Origin: Minicystis rosea
GTDB taxonomy: Bacteria > Myxococcota_A > Polyangia > Polyangiales > Polyangiaceae
Direction: 5' to 3'
Length of the DNA stretch: 64,000 nucleotides
Assembly (NCBI GenBank): GCA_001931535.1
Contig: CP016211.1
Coordinates: 9,718,377 to 9,782,376 of the forward strand
Position numbers and translations under genes: made by a program. This document shows positions 27,413 through 39,300 of the stretch, piece after piece. Numbering within the stretch: the stretch's first letter is position 1; each line of letters starts with the position of its first letter. The notes beneath the pieces are model-generated. The model made no database searches. It was not told where the DNA came from and was given only the letters and a program-made list of their open reading frames with translations.

Positions 27413-29422
27413 TCATTTCTTCTTCGCGGGCTTCGGCGCTGCCGGACGCGGGGCGGCGGGCGCTTGCTTGTCGGTCGCTGCAATCGGTCCGACGAGGACG
27501 AACCCGATCCCGTGCTCGGCCGCGCGCGGCGCTGCCTTCACGTCGTTCCAAGGCGTGATCTCGGCGGCCTTCTCATTGCGGGTGTGCTTCCGCAGCGCGG
27601 CCACGATGGCCTTGGCGCGCGCCTCCGCGACGGCCTCGCCTTCCTTCGGCGAAATGCGGACGCCGACGCGCACGCTCCATTCGGGGTGCTTTCCGAGCTC
27701 GGCCGCGAGCGCGCGAAGCGTGGATTGGCTCGCGGCCTCCACCTCGTTCGCGGCCGTGAAACGAAGGGGCGACGCGATCTCGACGGTGGGCAACGCGTCC
27801 TTCTTTTCCTTGAGCACGAGGAGCGGGCGCGCCTTGCGCGGCGCCTCGTCGGGGCAGCCGTCGTCGTCCTGGAAACCATTCCACGTCTCGGCTTCGTTCG
27901 GGCACTTGTCGGCGTCGCCGAGGAAGGTGTCCTTGTCCGGATCGAGATCGGGACAACCATTCTCCTTCGCAATGGCGGAGCGCACGCCCTTCACCTTGGG
28001 ACAGGCGTCGTCGATATCGGGAATGCCGTCGCCGTCGGCGTCGTGATCCGAAGGGCACCCATGAATCTGCGGGTTCGCGTTGGCCGGACCGGCGGCGTCG
28101 GGGCACGCGTCGGTGTCGTCGGCGATGCCGTCGCCGTCCTTGTCGTGGACGGGACAACCATTCTTCTTCGGATCGGGATTGGGCGCGCCGGCCTCGTTCG
28201 GGCAGGCGTCCTCGGCGTCGAGGATCTTGTCTTGATCGTTGTCGGGATCGGGGCAGCCGTCGGTGTCTTGATAGCCGTCCTGATCTTCTTTGGTGTTGGG
28301 GCAGCGGTCTTCCCGATCGGGGACGCCGTCGCCGTCGTTGTCGGTGTCGGGGCAGCCGTCGGCGTCCTGGAAGCCGTCGCGATCCTCGGGCAAATCGGGG
28401 CAGAGATCGGCGTCGTCGGGGACGCCGTCGCCGTCCTTGTCGTGGGTGCGCGGCGCCCACGAGACGGAGAGCATGCCTTTGAAGGGCGCGTCGCCGACGC
28501 CGGCGAGGAGGGCGGTCTGCACGCCGGCGAGAATGGAGACGTCACCGCCGACGGCGAAGCGCGCCGCCGCGTCGAGGCGCAGCGAGGTGGCCGCGGTGCT
28601 CGAGAATGGTGCCTGCGGCGCGACCGGGAGCTGGCCGTGCATCTCCAGGTACCACGTCATGCGGCCCTGCTCGTCGATGCCAATGGCCTTGGGGATGAAG
28701 GTGACACCGAGGCCGAAGGGGAGCTCGTGGCCGAAGCGGCTCGTGCAGGCGGCCGCGCCCACGGCATTGCAGGCGAAGTCCACTTGATGGCCGCGGGCCT
28801 TGAAGCCGAGCACGCCGTGGATGCCAATCATGGGGAAGCGGTATTCGCCGAGGAGGCGTGTCTCGCTCGTGACCACGCCTTCGCCGAGGAACGATTTCGG
28901 ATCACCCGTGGGCACGGTGAAGCGCTCGTCGAGGGCGAGCGCGAAGCCGCCGAGATCACCGGCCGTGGGGCGCACGAGGGTGCCTTTGGCGACGAGGCCG
29001 AGATCCCCGAAGGCCTGACCGGGGACCGTGTAGTCGCCGAGGGCGCGCGTGGAGACGGCGCTCGGCGTGTCGCCGGACTGGAACAGGAGGACGGGCAGAT
29101 CGAAGCCGATTTGCAGGCGATTCCAGAAGCCGATGCTGGCGACGACGTCGGTCGTGATCTGGTGCGAGAGGACCTTCACGGCGACGTCGTTGGTCTTCGC
29201 GTCGCGGAGCGTGATGGGGCGGTAGGCGTACGAGAAGAAGAGCCCGACGTTCCACTCCCCCGTGGCCGGCGCCTCGGCGGGCTGCACGAAGACGCCGGAG
29301 GCCGGATCGATGGGCGCGCGGAAGTTCCGCAGGTTCAACGATGGGACCGGGTCGGCGGCGCGGACCACCGCCGGCGCGATCGAGAGCAGCGCGGCGGCGG
29401 CGAGGAAGGCGCGGGTGCGCAT
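27413..29422 (-). CDS. OmpA-family outer-membrane protein with TSP3 calcium repeats
   Basis: A 669-residue exported protein. Signal peptide MRTRAFLAAAALLSIAPAVVRA; residues about 40-330 a predicted beta-barrel (LDAAARFAVGGDVSILAGVQTALLAG); residues about 335-525 a series of thrombospondin type 3 repeats with DxDxDGxxD loops (DKDGDGVPDDADLCPD, DNDGDGVPDREDRCPN, DADGDGIPDIDDACP). A C-terminal region resembling the OmpA peptidoglycan-binding domain follows (VEIASPLRFTAANEVEAASQSTLRALAAELGKHPEWSVRVGV ... EARAKAIVAAL) with a Pro/Lys tail. It links the outer membrane to the cell wall, with calcium-stiffened spacers. Divergent from murA. Confidence 0.9.
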   Translation of the reverse strand: MRTRAFLAAAALLSIAPAVVRAADPVPSLNLRNFRAPIDPASGVFVQPAEAPATGEWNVGLFFSYAYRPITLRDAKTNDVAVKVLSHQITTDVVASIGFWNRLQIGFDLPVLLFQSGDTPSAVSTRALGDYTVPGQAFGDLGLVAKGTLVRPTAGDLGGFALALDERFTVPTGDPKSFLGEGVVTSETRLLGEYRFPMIGIHGVLGFKARGHQVDFACNAVGAAACTSRFGHELPFGLGVTFIPKAIGIDEQGRMTWYLEMHGQLPVAPQAPFSSTAATSLRLDAAARFAVGGDVSILAGVQTALLAGVGDAPFKGMLSVSWAPRTHDKDGDGVPDDADLCPDLPEDRDGFQDADGCPDTDNDGDGVPDREDRCPNTKEDQDGYQDTDGCPDPDNDQDKILDAEDACPNEAGAPNPDPKKNGCPVHDKDGDGIADDTDACPDAAGPANANPQIHGCPSDHDADGDGIPDIDDACPKVKGVRSAIAKENGCPDLDPDKDTFLGDADKCPNEAETWNGFQDDDGCPDEAPRKARPLLVLKEKKDALPTVEIASPLRFTAANEVEAASQSTLRALAAELGKHPEWSVRVGVRISPKEGEAVAEARAKAIVAALRKHTRNEKAAEITPWNDVKAAPRAAEHGIGFVLVGPIAATDKQAPAAPRPAAPKPAKKK

Positions 29423-29432
29423 GGTCGCGCCG

Positions 29433-29438
29433 AGGGTA
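29433..29438 (-). promoter_or_regulatory. Putative -10 box TACCCT of the OmpA-family gene
   Basis: TACCCT on the minus strand, 10 nt before the ATG at 29422. Confidence 0.5.
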
Positions 29439-29568
29439 GATCAGGGCCGGGCAAAACGGGCTCCCTGTTTGCAGCGACACGGGCACGGGCGGCGGGCCTC
29501 TGAGGAGGGACGGGGCAGCCGGCGCGAGGCGACCGCGAGATTGTCGCGTTTTTCCAAAGGCCGTGCCA

Positions 29569-29574
29569 TAGCGT
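29569..29574 (+). promoter_or_regulatory. Putative -10 box TAGCGT of murA
   Basis: TAGCGT ends 5 nt before the murA ATG at 29580; CATAGC overlapping it by four bases is an alternative reading of the same element. Confidence 0.4.
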
Positions 29575-29579
29575 CGGCC

Positions 29580-30847
<1,268 letters not shown>

Positions 30848-30851
<4 letters not shown>

Positions 30852-31480
30852 CCGCCGGCACGCGCCCCCTGATCGTCGCCGTCCCCAAGGGCCGCATCTT
30901 GGGCGCGCTGGCGCCGCTGCTGACGAAGGCCGGGATCGACACGGCGCCGCTCTTCGAGAACGATCGGCGTTTGGTGCGACCGTCGCCGGACGGCGCGCTC
31001 TCGTGGGTCTTCCTCAAGCCCGACGACGTGCCCACGTACGTGGAGTACGGGGCCGCGGACATCGGTGTTTCGGGGCGCGATACGCTGCTGGAAAAGAAGC
31101 ACGATCTCTACACCCCGGTGGACCTCGGCATCGGTCGCTGCCGGCTCGCGGTGGCCGCGCCGCGCGGCGCGACCTTGCCCGACGTGCCCCGCATCGCCAC
31201 GAAATACCCGCGCGTCGCCGCCGATCACTTCGCCAAGAAGGGTGTGCAGGCGGAGGTGATTGCGGTGCACGGCTCGGTGGAGCTGGCGCCGCTCGTGGGG
31301 CTGTCGCACGCCATCGTCGACATCGTCGAGACGGGCGCGACGTTGCGCGACAACGATTTGGAGATCGTCGAGACGGTGGCCGAGGTCAGCACGCTCCTGA
31401 TTGCCAATCGCGCGGCCTACAAGCTCCGGGCCGCGACGATTCGGCCGCTGGTGGAGCGATTGCGCGCGGCCGTCGGCTGA
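30848..31480 (+). CDS. hisG: ATP phosphoribosyltransferase, short form
   Basis: A 210-residue HisG, the first enzyme of histidine synthesis (ATP + PRPP to phosphoribosyl-ATP). LIVAVPKGRILGALAPLL at the start, RPDDVPTYVEYGAADIGVSG-type segment (here KPDDVPTYVEYGAADIG), and DIVETGATLRDNDLEIVE, the PRPP-binding region. At this length it is the short form, which lacks the C-terminal regulatory domain and normally needs HisZ; no hisZ is in the window. Starts inside the murA stop (ATGA overlap). The 3' gap is filled by repeat copy C. Confidence 0.95.
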
Positions 31481-31498
31481 GAGGCTGACCGAGAAAGC

Positions 31499-31613
31499 CA
31501 ACGCGAGGCCCGAAGCGCCACGACGCCCAAGATGGCGCGGGTGGTGCGGGGTGTGGGGGCCCCGAATGGGCTTTGCCCGTTCGGGGGAGAGGGCGCGCAG
31601 CCCTCTCCCGGGA
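31499..31613 (+). repeat. Dispersed two-hairpin element, copy C (diverged)
   Basis: Keeps GAGGCCCGAAGCG and a GGTGGTGCGGGGTG block of copies A and B, then hairpin 1: CCCCGAATGGGC (31560-31571), loop TTT, GCCCGTTCGGGG (31575-31586), 12 bp with one G-T pair; then hairpin 2: GGGAGAGGGC (31585-31594) and GCCCTCTCCC (31600-31609), a perfect 10-bp stem. It fills the gap between convergent hisG and an alpha/beta hydrolase gene. The inverted ATTCAC ends are not clear in this copy. Confidence 0.7.
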
Positions 31614-31629
31614 CTGAGAGGGCTGAGAT

Positions 31630-32361
31630 TCAAACGAGCTCGAGGAGGGCGTCGGTGACGGCGTCGGGTGCGGTGATCATGAGGCCGTGGCCGGCGTCGA
31701 CTTCGAGGAAGCGCCAATCGGGGTCGTGGCGGGCGCGATCGGAGAATGGTTTGAGCGGGTCGACGCCGAACGTCGCAATCAGCGCATCACGCTGTTTGGC
31801 ATAGATGTAGGCCTTGGGAATGCGGTGCACGGCGTCGCTCGTGAGACGCAATGGCTCCTGCAAAACCAAGAGCGGGAAGGGTATGCGTTTGGACGCGACC
31901 CAGGCCACGTGATCGGGCTCGACGATGGATTCGGCCGCGAGGGGCAATGGGGGTAGGAGCCAACTGTCCTTCTGGCCCTCCACCATGCTCGCGAGAACCG
32001 AAGCGGTGCCGTCGGCGAAGGCGCCGGTCGCATTCTGGCCATTCTCCGGGGCGGCGGCGTCGACGTAAACGAGCTTGGAAACCCGCTTGGGGACGCGATC
32101 GGCCGCGGCGGTGACGGCCACGCCGGCCGAGCTGTGCCCGGCGAGGATCACGCCCTCGAGGTCTTCGAATTCGAGGACGTTGACGATGTCTTGCACGTGC
32201 GTGCTCAAACCGATGTTGGGGGCGAGGAGGTGGCTGCGCTCGGCGCAGCCCGTGAGCGACGGCGTGAAGACGTCGTGGCCGGCGGAGCGCAGCCGACGTG
32301 CGACATGCTTCCAGCACCACCCACCGTTGAATGCCCCATGAATCAGGACGAAGATCGACAT
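31630..32361 (-). CDS. Alpha/beta hydrolase (hydroxynitrile lyase / methylesterase-like branch)
   Basis: A 243-residue alpha/beta hydrolase. LIHGAFNGGWCWKHVARRLRSAGHDVFTPSLTG at the start, GHSSAG at 75-80 with Ser77 as nucleophile, and a late His in VDAGHGLMITAPDAVTDALLELV. This pattern matches the EstC/salicylate-esterase/hydroxynitrile-lyase branch (Abhydrolase_6); the substrate cannot be deduced. I start at ATG 32361; an in-frame ATG at 32397 adds 12 residues. Convergent with hisG, divergent from the kinase gene (80 bp). Confidence 0.85.
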   Translation of the reverse strand: MSIFVLIHGAFNGGWCWKHVARRLRSAGHDVFTPSLTGCAERSHLLAPNIGLSTHVQDIVNVLEFEDLEGVILAGHSSAGVAVTAAADRVPKRVSKLVYVDAAAPENGQNATGAFADGTASVLASMVEGQKDSWLLPPLPLAAESIVEPDHVAWVASKRIPFPLLVLQEPLRLTSDAVHRIPKAYIYAKQRDALIATFGVDPLKPFSDRARHDPDWRFLEVDAGHGLMITAPDAVTDALLELV

Positions 32362-32441
32362 GGCTCGATCGGAGCACGTACCGCAAATTTGCGTCAACGA
32401 GCGAGCGCCTTCCGCTGTACGGTGGCGGTGTCGAGGAGCGC

Positions 32442-35400
32442 ATGGCGCGCAAGATCGCAGGACGTTTCGAGATCGAAGAGCAGGCCGGCCAAGGTGGCGC
32501 CGGCACCGTGTTCCGAGCGCGTGATACCGAGAGCGGTGAGCGCGTGGCGGTCAAGGTGCTGCGCGCCATCGACGACGCCGTGGATGCGCGCTTCGCGCGT
32601 GAAGCTCGGATCCTGTCGCAGCTCCGCCACCCGAGCTTGGTGCGCTACGTGGCGCACGGGGTGCCCGTCGCCGGCGATCCGTACCTCGTCATGGAGTGGC
32701 TCGACGGCGAAGATCTCGGGGCCCGCCTCCAGCGCGGCAAGCTCGAGGTGCACGAGGCGGTGGCGCTGGGGCGGCGCGTGGCCGAGGCGCTCTCCGTCGT
32801 GCACGCCGCGGGGCTCGTGCACCGCGACGTGAAGCCGGGGAACATCTTCCTCTGCAACGGGAGCGTGGAGCAGGTCAAAGTCATCGACTTCGGCCTGGCG
32901 CGATCGGCGGCCTCGTCGAACCAGCTCACGCTCACCGGCATGGTGGTGGGCACGCCGGCGTACATGGCGCCGGAGCAGGCGCGCGGTGATCGGGAGATCG
33001 GGGCGCGCGCGGATCTCTTCGCGCTCGGCTGCGTGCTCTTCAAATGCCTGACGGGGCACGCGCCTTTCGAAGGGTCGCACGCAGTCGAAGTGATGACCAA
33101 GGTGATCCTCGACGATCCGCCGGCCATCACCGATCTGCGGCCCGCGGTGCCGAACGAGGTCGCCGCGGTGGTGCACCACCTCCTGGAGAAAGATCCGGAG
33201 CAGCGGCCGCGATCGGCGACGGAGGTCGCGGCGTTGCTCGGTGAGCTCGAGGCGGAGCTCGCGGGCGAAGCGACGCTCAAGGTGCACGCGAGCCCGGCGC
33301 CGCGGCTCTCGCTCACGTCGGAGGAGCGGCGCGTGGTCTCCGTGCTGCTGATCGCCGCCGGCGAGGACGCCGCGCGCAGCCCGATGATCGAGCCGCTGGT
33401 GCGCGAGCACGGTGGCCGCCTCGCGCGGCTCTCCGATGGGACGCGGGTCGTGATGTTGGAGGGCGCGGCGGCGGCGACGGATCAAGCGGTGAGCGCGGCG
33501 CGCTGCGCGCTGTCGCTGCGCGCGGTGCTGCCGGGCACGCCGATGGCGCTGGTCACGGGTCACACCGAGATCGCGGGGCGCATGCCGGCCGGCGGCATGA
33601 TCGAGCGCGCCGCCGAGATGCTGGCGCGGAGCATCGCGGCCGCGGTCGACGCCGCGCAGGAGCGACGGCCGCCGCCTTCGTGGATCGCGATCGACGAGGA
33701 CACGGCGCCGCTCGTGGAGGCGCGGTTCGAGGTGCGTCGCTCGGGCGGGATGCTGGCCCTGCTCGGGACGCGCGAGGTGACGCTCGGGGCGCGCACGCTG
33801 CTGGGCAAGCCGACCGCGATGGTGGGTCGCGATTGGGAGCTGTCCTCGATCGGGCAGCTCTTCAGCGAGTGCGTGGAGACGCCCGCGGCCTCCGCGGTGG
33901 TGGTGACCGGCGCCGCGGGGATGGGGAAATCACGGCTCGCGCACGAGCTGCTCGGGATCTTCCGCGCCATCGATCCGACGGTGGAGATCTGGATCGGCAG
34001 CGGCGAGGCGACGCGCGCCCGTTCGGCCCTCGGTCTGCTCGGTCAGGCGCTGCGCGGGGCGGCTGGGATCCGCGAAGGCGAGCCGCTGGAAGTCCAGCGA
34101 AGGAAGGTGGCGGAGCGGGTCGCACGACACGCGGCACCGGCGGACGCCGCGCGATGGACCGAGTTCCTCGCGGAGCTCGTGGGCGTGGGATCGACGGAGG
34201 ACGCGAGCCCCGCGCTGACCGCGGCGCGCGCGGATCCACCTTTGATGGCCGAGCAGATGAACCGCGCGTGGGAAGGCCTGCTCGCGGCCGAGTGTGCGGC
34301 GCACCCGTTGATCTTGGTGCTGGAAGATCTGCAGTGGGGCGATCTCTCGACGGTGCGCTTCGTCGACGCCGCGCTGGGCGCGCTCGAGCACCGGCCGTGG
34401 ATGGTGCTCGCGCTCGGGAGGCCGGAGCTTCACCAGCTCTTTCCCGGGCTCTTTCAGCGGCGCAACGTGCAGATGTTCCGGCTGAACCCGCTCACGACGA
34501 GGGCGAGCGTCTCGCTCGTGCGGCAGGTGCTCGGCGACGCGACGGATACGAAGACCTGCGACCGGGTTGCGGCGCAGGCTGCGGGGAACGCGTTCTATCT
34601 GGAGGAGCTGATTCGCTCGGTGGCGCAAGGCGAGGCCGAGGAAGGCGCGCTGCCGGAGACGGTGCTCGCGATGGTGCAGGCGCGCCTCGCGGGCCTCGAT
34701 ACGGAGGCGCGGCGCATCCTCCGCGCGGCGAGCGTGTTCGGCGACGTGCTGTGGCCGGGCGGCGTCGCGGCGCTCTTAGGCGAGGCGACGGCGTGGTCGC
34801 TCGGACCTTGGCTGGAGGCGTTGACGGCGCAGGAGATCTTGGTGCGCCGGGCGTCGAGCCGCTTCGAAGGCGAGCCCGAGCTCGTGTTCCGCCACGCGCT
34901 GCTGCGCGAGGGCGCGTACGCGATGCTCACGGACGAGGATCGCACGCTCGGTCATCGGCTCGCGGGCGAGTGGCTCGAGCAGCGCGGCGAGCACGAGGCC
35001 GCGCTCTTGGCGGAGCACTTCGAGCGCGGCGGACAGCCCGATCGCGCCGGCGCGTTCTACACGCGCGCGGCGCAGCAGGCGCTCTGGGGCAACGACACCG
35101 ACGCGGCCATGGCGATGGCGCGGCGCGGGCTCGACGTCGGCGTGCCCGACGACATGCGCATGCTCCTCTTGGCCCTGCTCTGCGAAGCGCACTCGTGGCG
35201 CGACGACTGGGACACGGCCGCGCGCTACGGAGAAGAGACGATCGCGATCTCTCCACCCGGCAGCGCACCCTGGGCCACCGCCCGGCGGGCGCAGCTCGGC
35301 GAGGCCATGCGGCGGGGGAACATCGAGCTGTTCCTCGAGATCGTGCGCACGTTGGAGAGCGCCGATCCCTCGCCCGAAGCCGCGAGCGCGGTGGTCCTCG

Positions 35401-36314
35401 CGTTGGCGACGGCGGTGTTCATCCTCGATTGGAACTGCCGCTTCGCGGACGCGACGGCGCGTCACGATCGCATGGTGGCCATCGTCGAGGGTGCCGCTTC
35501 GAGCAACCTGATGGCGCGCGGCTGGCTGCACATGACGCGGAGCACGCGGCGCACGCTCGCGCTCGGCGAGCCGTGGGCCGGGCTCGCGTGGGGCGAGGCC
35601 GCGCTCGCGACCTTCGAGGAGGCGAACCATTCGCGGGGGATGTTGCTCGCGCGCTTCGCGCTCGGGGGGAACGCGTGGTCCCTCGGGATGCACGATCGCG
35701 CCAAGTACGAGCTCACGGCGACGATGGTCGCGGACGAAGAGTTCGCGCTGGGATCAGTGCTGCGCGAGCTCTACCTCGCGCACGTGCTCTCCGAGCAGGG
35801 CGAGATCGAAGAGGCCAAGAAGGTGCCGCGCCGGCTCATCGAGCGATCGCGCGCGCGCAACACGCCCCGCTACGAGGGGCAGGCTCGCTTGGCCTTGGCC
35901 GAGATCTTCCTGCGCGCAGGCGAGCTCGGCGATGCCGAGACCGAGGTCCACGCGGCCATGGCCTTACCGCAGCTGATGCCGCTCGATCGCATGCATGGGA
36001 CAGCGCTCCGCGCGGCCGTCCTGCTCGCGCAGGGGCGCGTGGAGGAAGCGCTCGCGACCGCCGAGCAGGCCATGGCGGTGTACCTGAAGCACGAGGTGCT
36101 GGGACCGCGGCACGCGTTCGCGCGGCTCGTGCATGCCGAAGCGCTGCACGCGAACGGCAACGTGGAGCGAGCTCGCGTGATGATCGGCGCGGCGCGGGAT
36201 CTGTTGCTCACGCGGGCCGCGAACATCGAAGACGCCGGGATGCGCGCGAGCTTCCTCGAGCGCGTGCCCGAGAACGCGCGGACGCTGGCGCTCGCGGAAG
36301 CGTGGCGCGCGTAG
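32442..36314 (+). CDS. Ser/Thr protein kinase with AAA ATPase and TPR-like C-terminus
   Basis: A 1290-residue cytoplasmic signalling protein. Residues 7 to about 275 are a Hanks-type kinase with all key residues: GQGGAG loop (16-21), VAVKVL Lys38, HRDVKPGN with Asp129, DFG 149-151, APEQ 176-179. Residues about 290-450 are a region resembling a degenerate nucleotide cyclase module (RRVVSVLLIAAGEDAARS, LVTGHTEIAGRMPAGGMIERAAEML). From about 470 comes an AAA_16-type ATPase (MVGRDWELSSI, Walker A VTGAAGMGKS near 487, Walker B LILVLEDLQWGD near 624). Residues about 880-1290 are TPR-like repeats. This architecture is a myxobacterial speciality resembling STAND regulators. GAGGAG (32433-32438) precedes the ATG. 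Confidence 0.92.
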   Translation: MARKIAGRFEIEEQAGQGGAGTVFRARDTESGERVAVKVLRAIDDAVDARFAREARILSQLRHPSLVRYVAHGVPVAGDPYLVMEWLDGEDLGARLQRGKLEVHEAVALGRRVAEALSVVHAAGLVHRDVKPGNIFLCNGSVEQVKVIDFGLARSAASSNQLTLTGMVVGTPAYMAPEQARGDREIGARADLFALGCVLFKCLTGHAPFEGSHAVEVMTKVILDDPPAITDLRPAVPNEVAAVVHHLLEKDPEQRPRSATEVAALLGELEAELAGEATLKVHASPAPRLSLTSEERRVVSVLLIAAGEDAARSPMIEPLVREHGGRLARLSDGTRVVMLEGAAAATDQAVSAARCALSLRAVLPGTPMALVTGHTEIAGRMPAGGMIERAAEMLARSIAAAVDAAQERRPPPSWIAIDEDTAPLVEARFEVRRSGGMLALLGTREVTLGARTLLGKPTAMVGRDWELSSIGQLFSECVETPAASAVVVTGAAGMGKSRLAHELLGIFRAIDPTVEIWIGSGEATRARSALGLLGQALRGAAGIREGEPLEVQRRKVAERVARHAAPADAARWTEFLAELVGVGSTEDASPALTAARADPPLMAEQMNRAWEGLLAAECAAHPLILVLEDLQWGDLSTVRFVDAALGALEHRPWMVLALGRPELHQLFPGLFQRRNVQMFRLNPLTTRASVSLVRQVLGDATDTKTCDRVAAQAAGNAFYLEELIRSVAQGEAEEGALPETVLAMVQARLAGLDTEARRILRAASVFGDVLWPGGVAALLGEATAWSLGPWLEALTAQEILVRRASSRFEGEPELVFRHALLREGAYAMLTDEDRTLGHRLAGEWLEQRGEHEAALLAEHFERGGQPDRAGAFYTRAAQQALWGNDTDAAMAMARRGLDVGVPDDMRMLLLALLCEAHSWRDDWDTAARYGEETIAISPPGSAPWATARRAQLGEAMRRGNIELFLEIVRTLESADPSPEAASAVVLALATAVFILDWNCRFADATARHDRMVAIVEGAASSNLMARGWLHMTRSTRRTLALGEPWAGLAWGEAALATFEEANHSRGMLLARFALGGNAWSLGMHDRAKYELTATMVADEEFALGSVLRELYLAHVLSEQGEIEEAKKVPRRLIERSRARNTPRYEGQARLALAEIFLRAGELGDAETEVHAAMALPQLMPLDRMHGTALRAAVLLAQGRVEEALATAEQAMAVYLKHEVLGPRHAFARLVHAEALHANGNVERARVMIGAARDLLLTRAANIEDAGMRASFLERVPENARTLALAEAWRA

Positions 36315-36343
36315 CGCAACATCGCGTCGACGAGTGGGTTTTC

Positions 36344-36367
36344 GTCGCCGGCTCGATCGCCGGCGAC
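36344..36367. terminator. Hairpin between convergent kinase and VWA genes
   Basis: Perfect 9-bp stem GTCGCCGGC (36344-36352) and GCCGGCGAC (36359-36367), 6-nt loop. It could stop transcription from either side; no T-run after the stem on the plus strand, and GGGTTTT just before it. Confidence 0.45.
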
Positions 36368-36372
36368 GCGGC

Positions 36373-39300
36373 TCACGGGCCCTTCCCTTTGCGGCGCGCG
36401 AGCAGAATCTCGGCCGCGGTGAGCGGCCGCCCCGAGGCTTGATCCACGGGCGCCTGCGGTGCCCCGCGCGGAGGTCGCGCCGGGGGTGCGGCAGGGTTCT
36501 GTGCGATCGGCGCGATCGTCGTCGTGGTCGTGGATGGCGGCGTGGTGGCGCGCGCGGCGGCAGGCGGCGCAACATCACGAGCGCGGGCGCTGCGATCGCG
36601 CGCCTCGAGCAGCGCGCCGATCGTGTCCGCCGATGCGTTCGCGCTCGTCGCCGGAGCGGGCCGCGCGGGACGCAGGGCAGCGCCGAGCCGCGATGCGAAG
36701 GCGATCAGCGCGTCGGGCAGCGCGAGGCGGCGCGCGGCCACCGCGAGCAGCAGACCGAAGGCCGCGAGGAGCACGAGGATCGAGGTCGCGTCCTTGTACG
36801 AGAAGCGACGCGAGGCGCGGTCGGCGAAGATGCCCGCGAGCGTGTCGCGCTTCTTCCCGCCGGTGAGCTCCACGATGCGACCGAGGAGCGCGAGATCGCT
36901 CCCCGTCGGGCGCAGCTCTTCGCCGGCGGTGAGCACCGCGCCCGTGGTGCCGACGGCGTCGCCGGTCATCTCGTCGCGCGCCACCGCGATGTACGTGCCG
37001 GGACGCGAGAGCGGCAGCGTCGCTGCGTAAGCACCGGCGCCCGTCGCTTCGAGCGCCATCTCGCGTGCGAAGCCGTCGGGTCCGGCCACGTGCACTTGGA
37101 GCCGGCGGAACGATTGTGCGCGCCCGTCGTCGCCGACCACGGTGGCGCGCACGTGCAGCTCGCCGCCGCTCGCATCCGCTTCGAGGCGCACGCGACCGTC
37201 TTCGCCTTTGCGCGCCACGTCGCGAGCCGTCTGCGCGATCATGCGCGCCGCGCCCGGCCACGTCGTCCAGGCGGCGCCCCAGCGATCTTTGAGATCGCTC
37301 GTGAACGCAGCCGCGCGGCCCACGCCCGCCGACCACGTGGCCAAGATGGGATCGCCGTCGAGCCCGCGGAGGTGAACGCTGGCGCGGCCCTTCGGGATCG
37401 TGACCACGTAGCCTTTGAGCGGAGGCGCCTCCTCGAAGGCGATGCCCGCCGTGGCCGACGAAGGCACGCCGCGATCGACGCGGAAGGTCTTCTCCACGAT
37501 GGCCGAGCGCGAGGCGAGGATGGTCTCCTGCGCGAAGACCGCGGGGAGGCGCGTGGCGTCTTCGATCAAATAGAAGCGGCCGTTGCCGAGGCGGGAGAGG
37601 AGCTCGAGCTCGGGCACGTCCGAGCCGTTGCCGAGCGCGACCACGCTGGTGGTGATGCCGCGGCGGAGGGCGGTCTCGACCTTGGCGCGGCAGCCGGTCA
37701 TGCGCTCGGCGTCCGATCCATCGGCGAAGAGCAGCATGTGCTTGAGGTTGACCGTCGCCTTCTCCAACGCGGCGTATCCAGCGTCGAGCGTGATGTCGAC
37801 GAAGATGCCGCCGCCGCCCACGCCCACGCTGCGAATGGCTTTGTCGACCGCGTCCTTGTCGGTGATGGGCCCGAGCGGCACGCTCCATTTCACGCTCGTG
37901 TCGACGTGCTCGACGCCCAGCATATCGCCGGCGCCGAGGAGCGCAGCGGATCGCGCGGCCGCCTCGTTGGCGAGCTCGAGCTTGGTGTAGCCGCCGGCTT
38001 TCGCGCCCATCGAGCCGGAGATGTCGATCCCGATCACCTCGGCGAGGCTCGCGCGGCGGCGCTCTTGTTTGAGATCGAACGAGACGGGCGAGACCTCTTC
38101 GAGCGGCGTCCGCGCGAAGCCGCCCGGGCCCATGCTGCGATCGCCGCCCATGAGCACCAGGCCGCCCCCGAGATCGCGCACGTAGCTGGCGAGCGCGTCG
38201 ATCTGGCCGGGCGAGAGATCACTGGCGCGGATGTCCGAGAGGACGACCACGTCGTAGCCGGCGAGGCCGCCGAGATCCGCGGGCACGCCGGTGGCGTTCG
38301 ATTGATCGACGCGGAACGCGCCTTGCTCGAGCGAGCGGGCGATGAAGGCACCCTTGCCGGTGTCGCCCTCGAGGACGAGGGCCGCGGCTTGCCCGCGCAC
38401 CCGCACGAAGGCGCTGCCGCTGTTGTCTTCGGGCGACTCGTCGAGCTTGGGATCGAGCGCGCTGATCTCGACGTCGTAGCGGTGCAGGCCCGCGCCGGGC
38501 GCCGTCTCGCGGAGGCGGAGCACGTCCTCGCCGGCCGCGATGGAGGCGCGTGCGCGGGCGACGAGCTGACCATCGCGACGCAGGCGCACCTCGATGTCCG
38601 CAGGCGCCGGCGACGAGGTGACGAGGCGCAGATCCATGGCCTCGCCTTCATCGGCCCGCGCGGGCGCGCGCAGCGCGACGACGCGCACGTCCGGCACCGC
38701 GCGCTGCTCGAGCGGGACCACGTCGACGGGGATGTCCGCGGCCACCGCAGCCGCGGCCGCGGACATCGTGTCCCCGCGCGTGGCCACGCCGTCGGTGAGC
38801 AGCACGATGCGCGCGGCCGAGTCGGGCGGCACCTCGGCCAGCGCGCGGCGGAGGGCGGACGAGAGATCGGTCCCATCGCGACCCACCGCGACGCGCTGCG
38901 GGGCCGCGAGATCCGAGCGCGGGCGCGGCGGATCCTCGGTCGCGGCGTCGGCGGCGAAGGCGACCACGCCGATGCGATCGTCCTCGCGCATGGACAGCTC
39001 GGCGACCGCGAGCTCTTGCCGGATGCGCTGCTCGGCGTTCGGCACCAGATCGATCGATCGGCTGCGATCGACGGCGACGAGGATCGACATGCGATCCAAA
39101 GGCCGCCCGATGGCCGGCCCCGCGGCCGAAAGCGCGGCGGCGATCGCGGCCGCCATCGTGAGCAGATCGCCGAGCCGAATGCGCCACGGTCCCGCCAGCG
39201 GACGACGCGAAGCGAGGCGCCACGCGATGAACGAGGTCGCCCCGAGCGCGAGCAACGCGACCCATGGACGCGCGAGGCGGAGGTACACGTCGGAGACGAC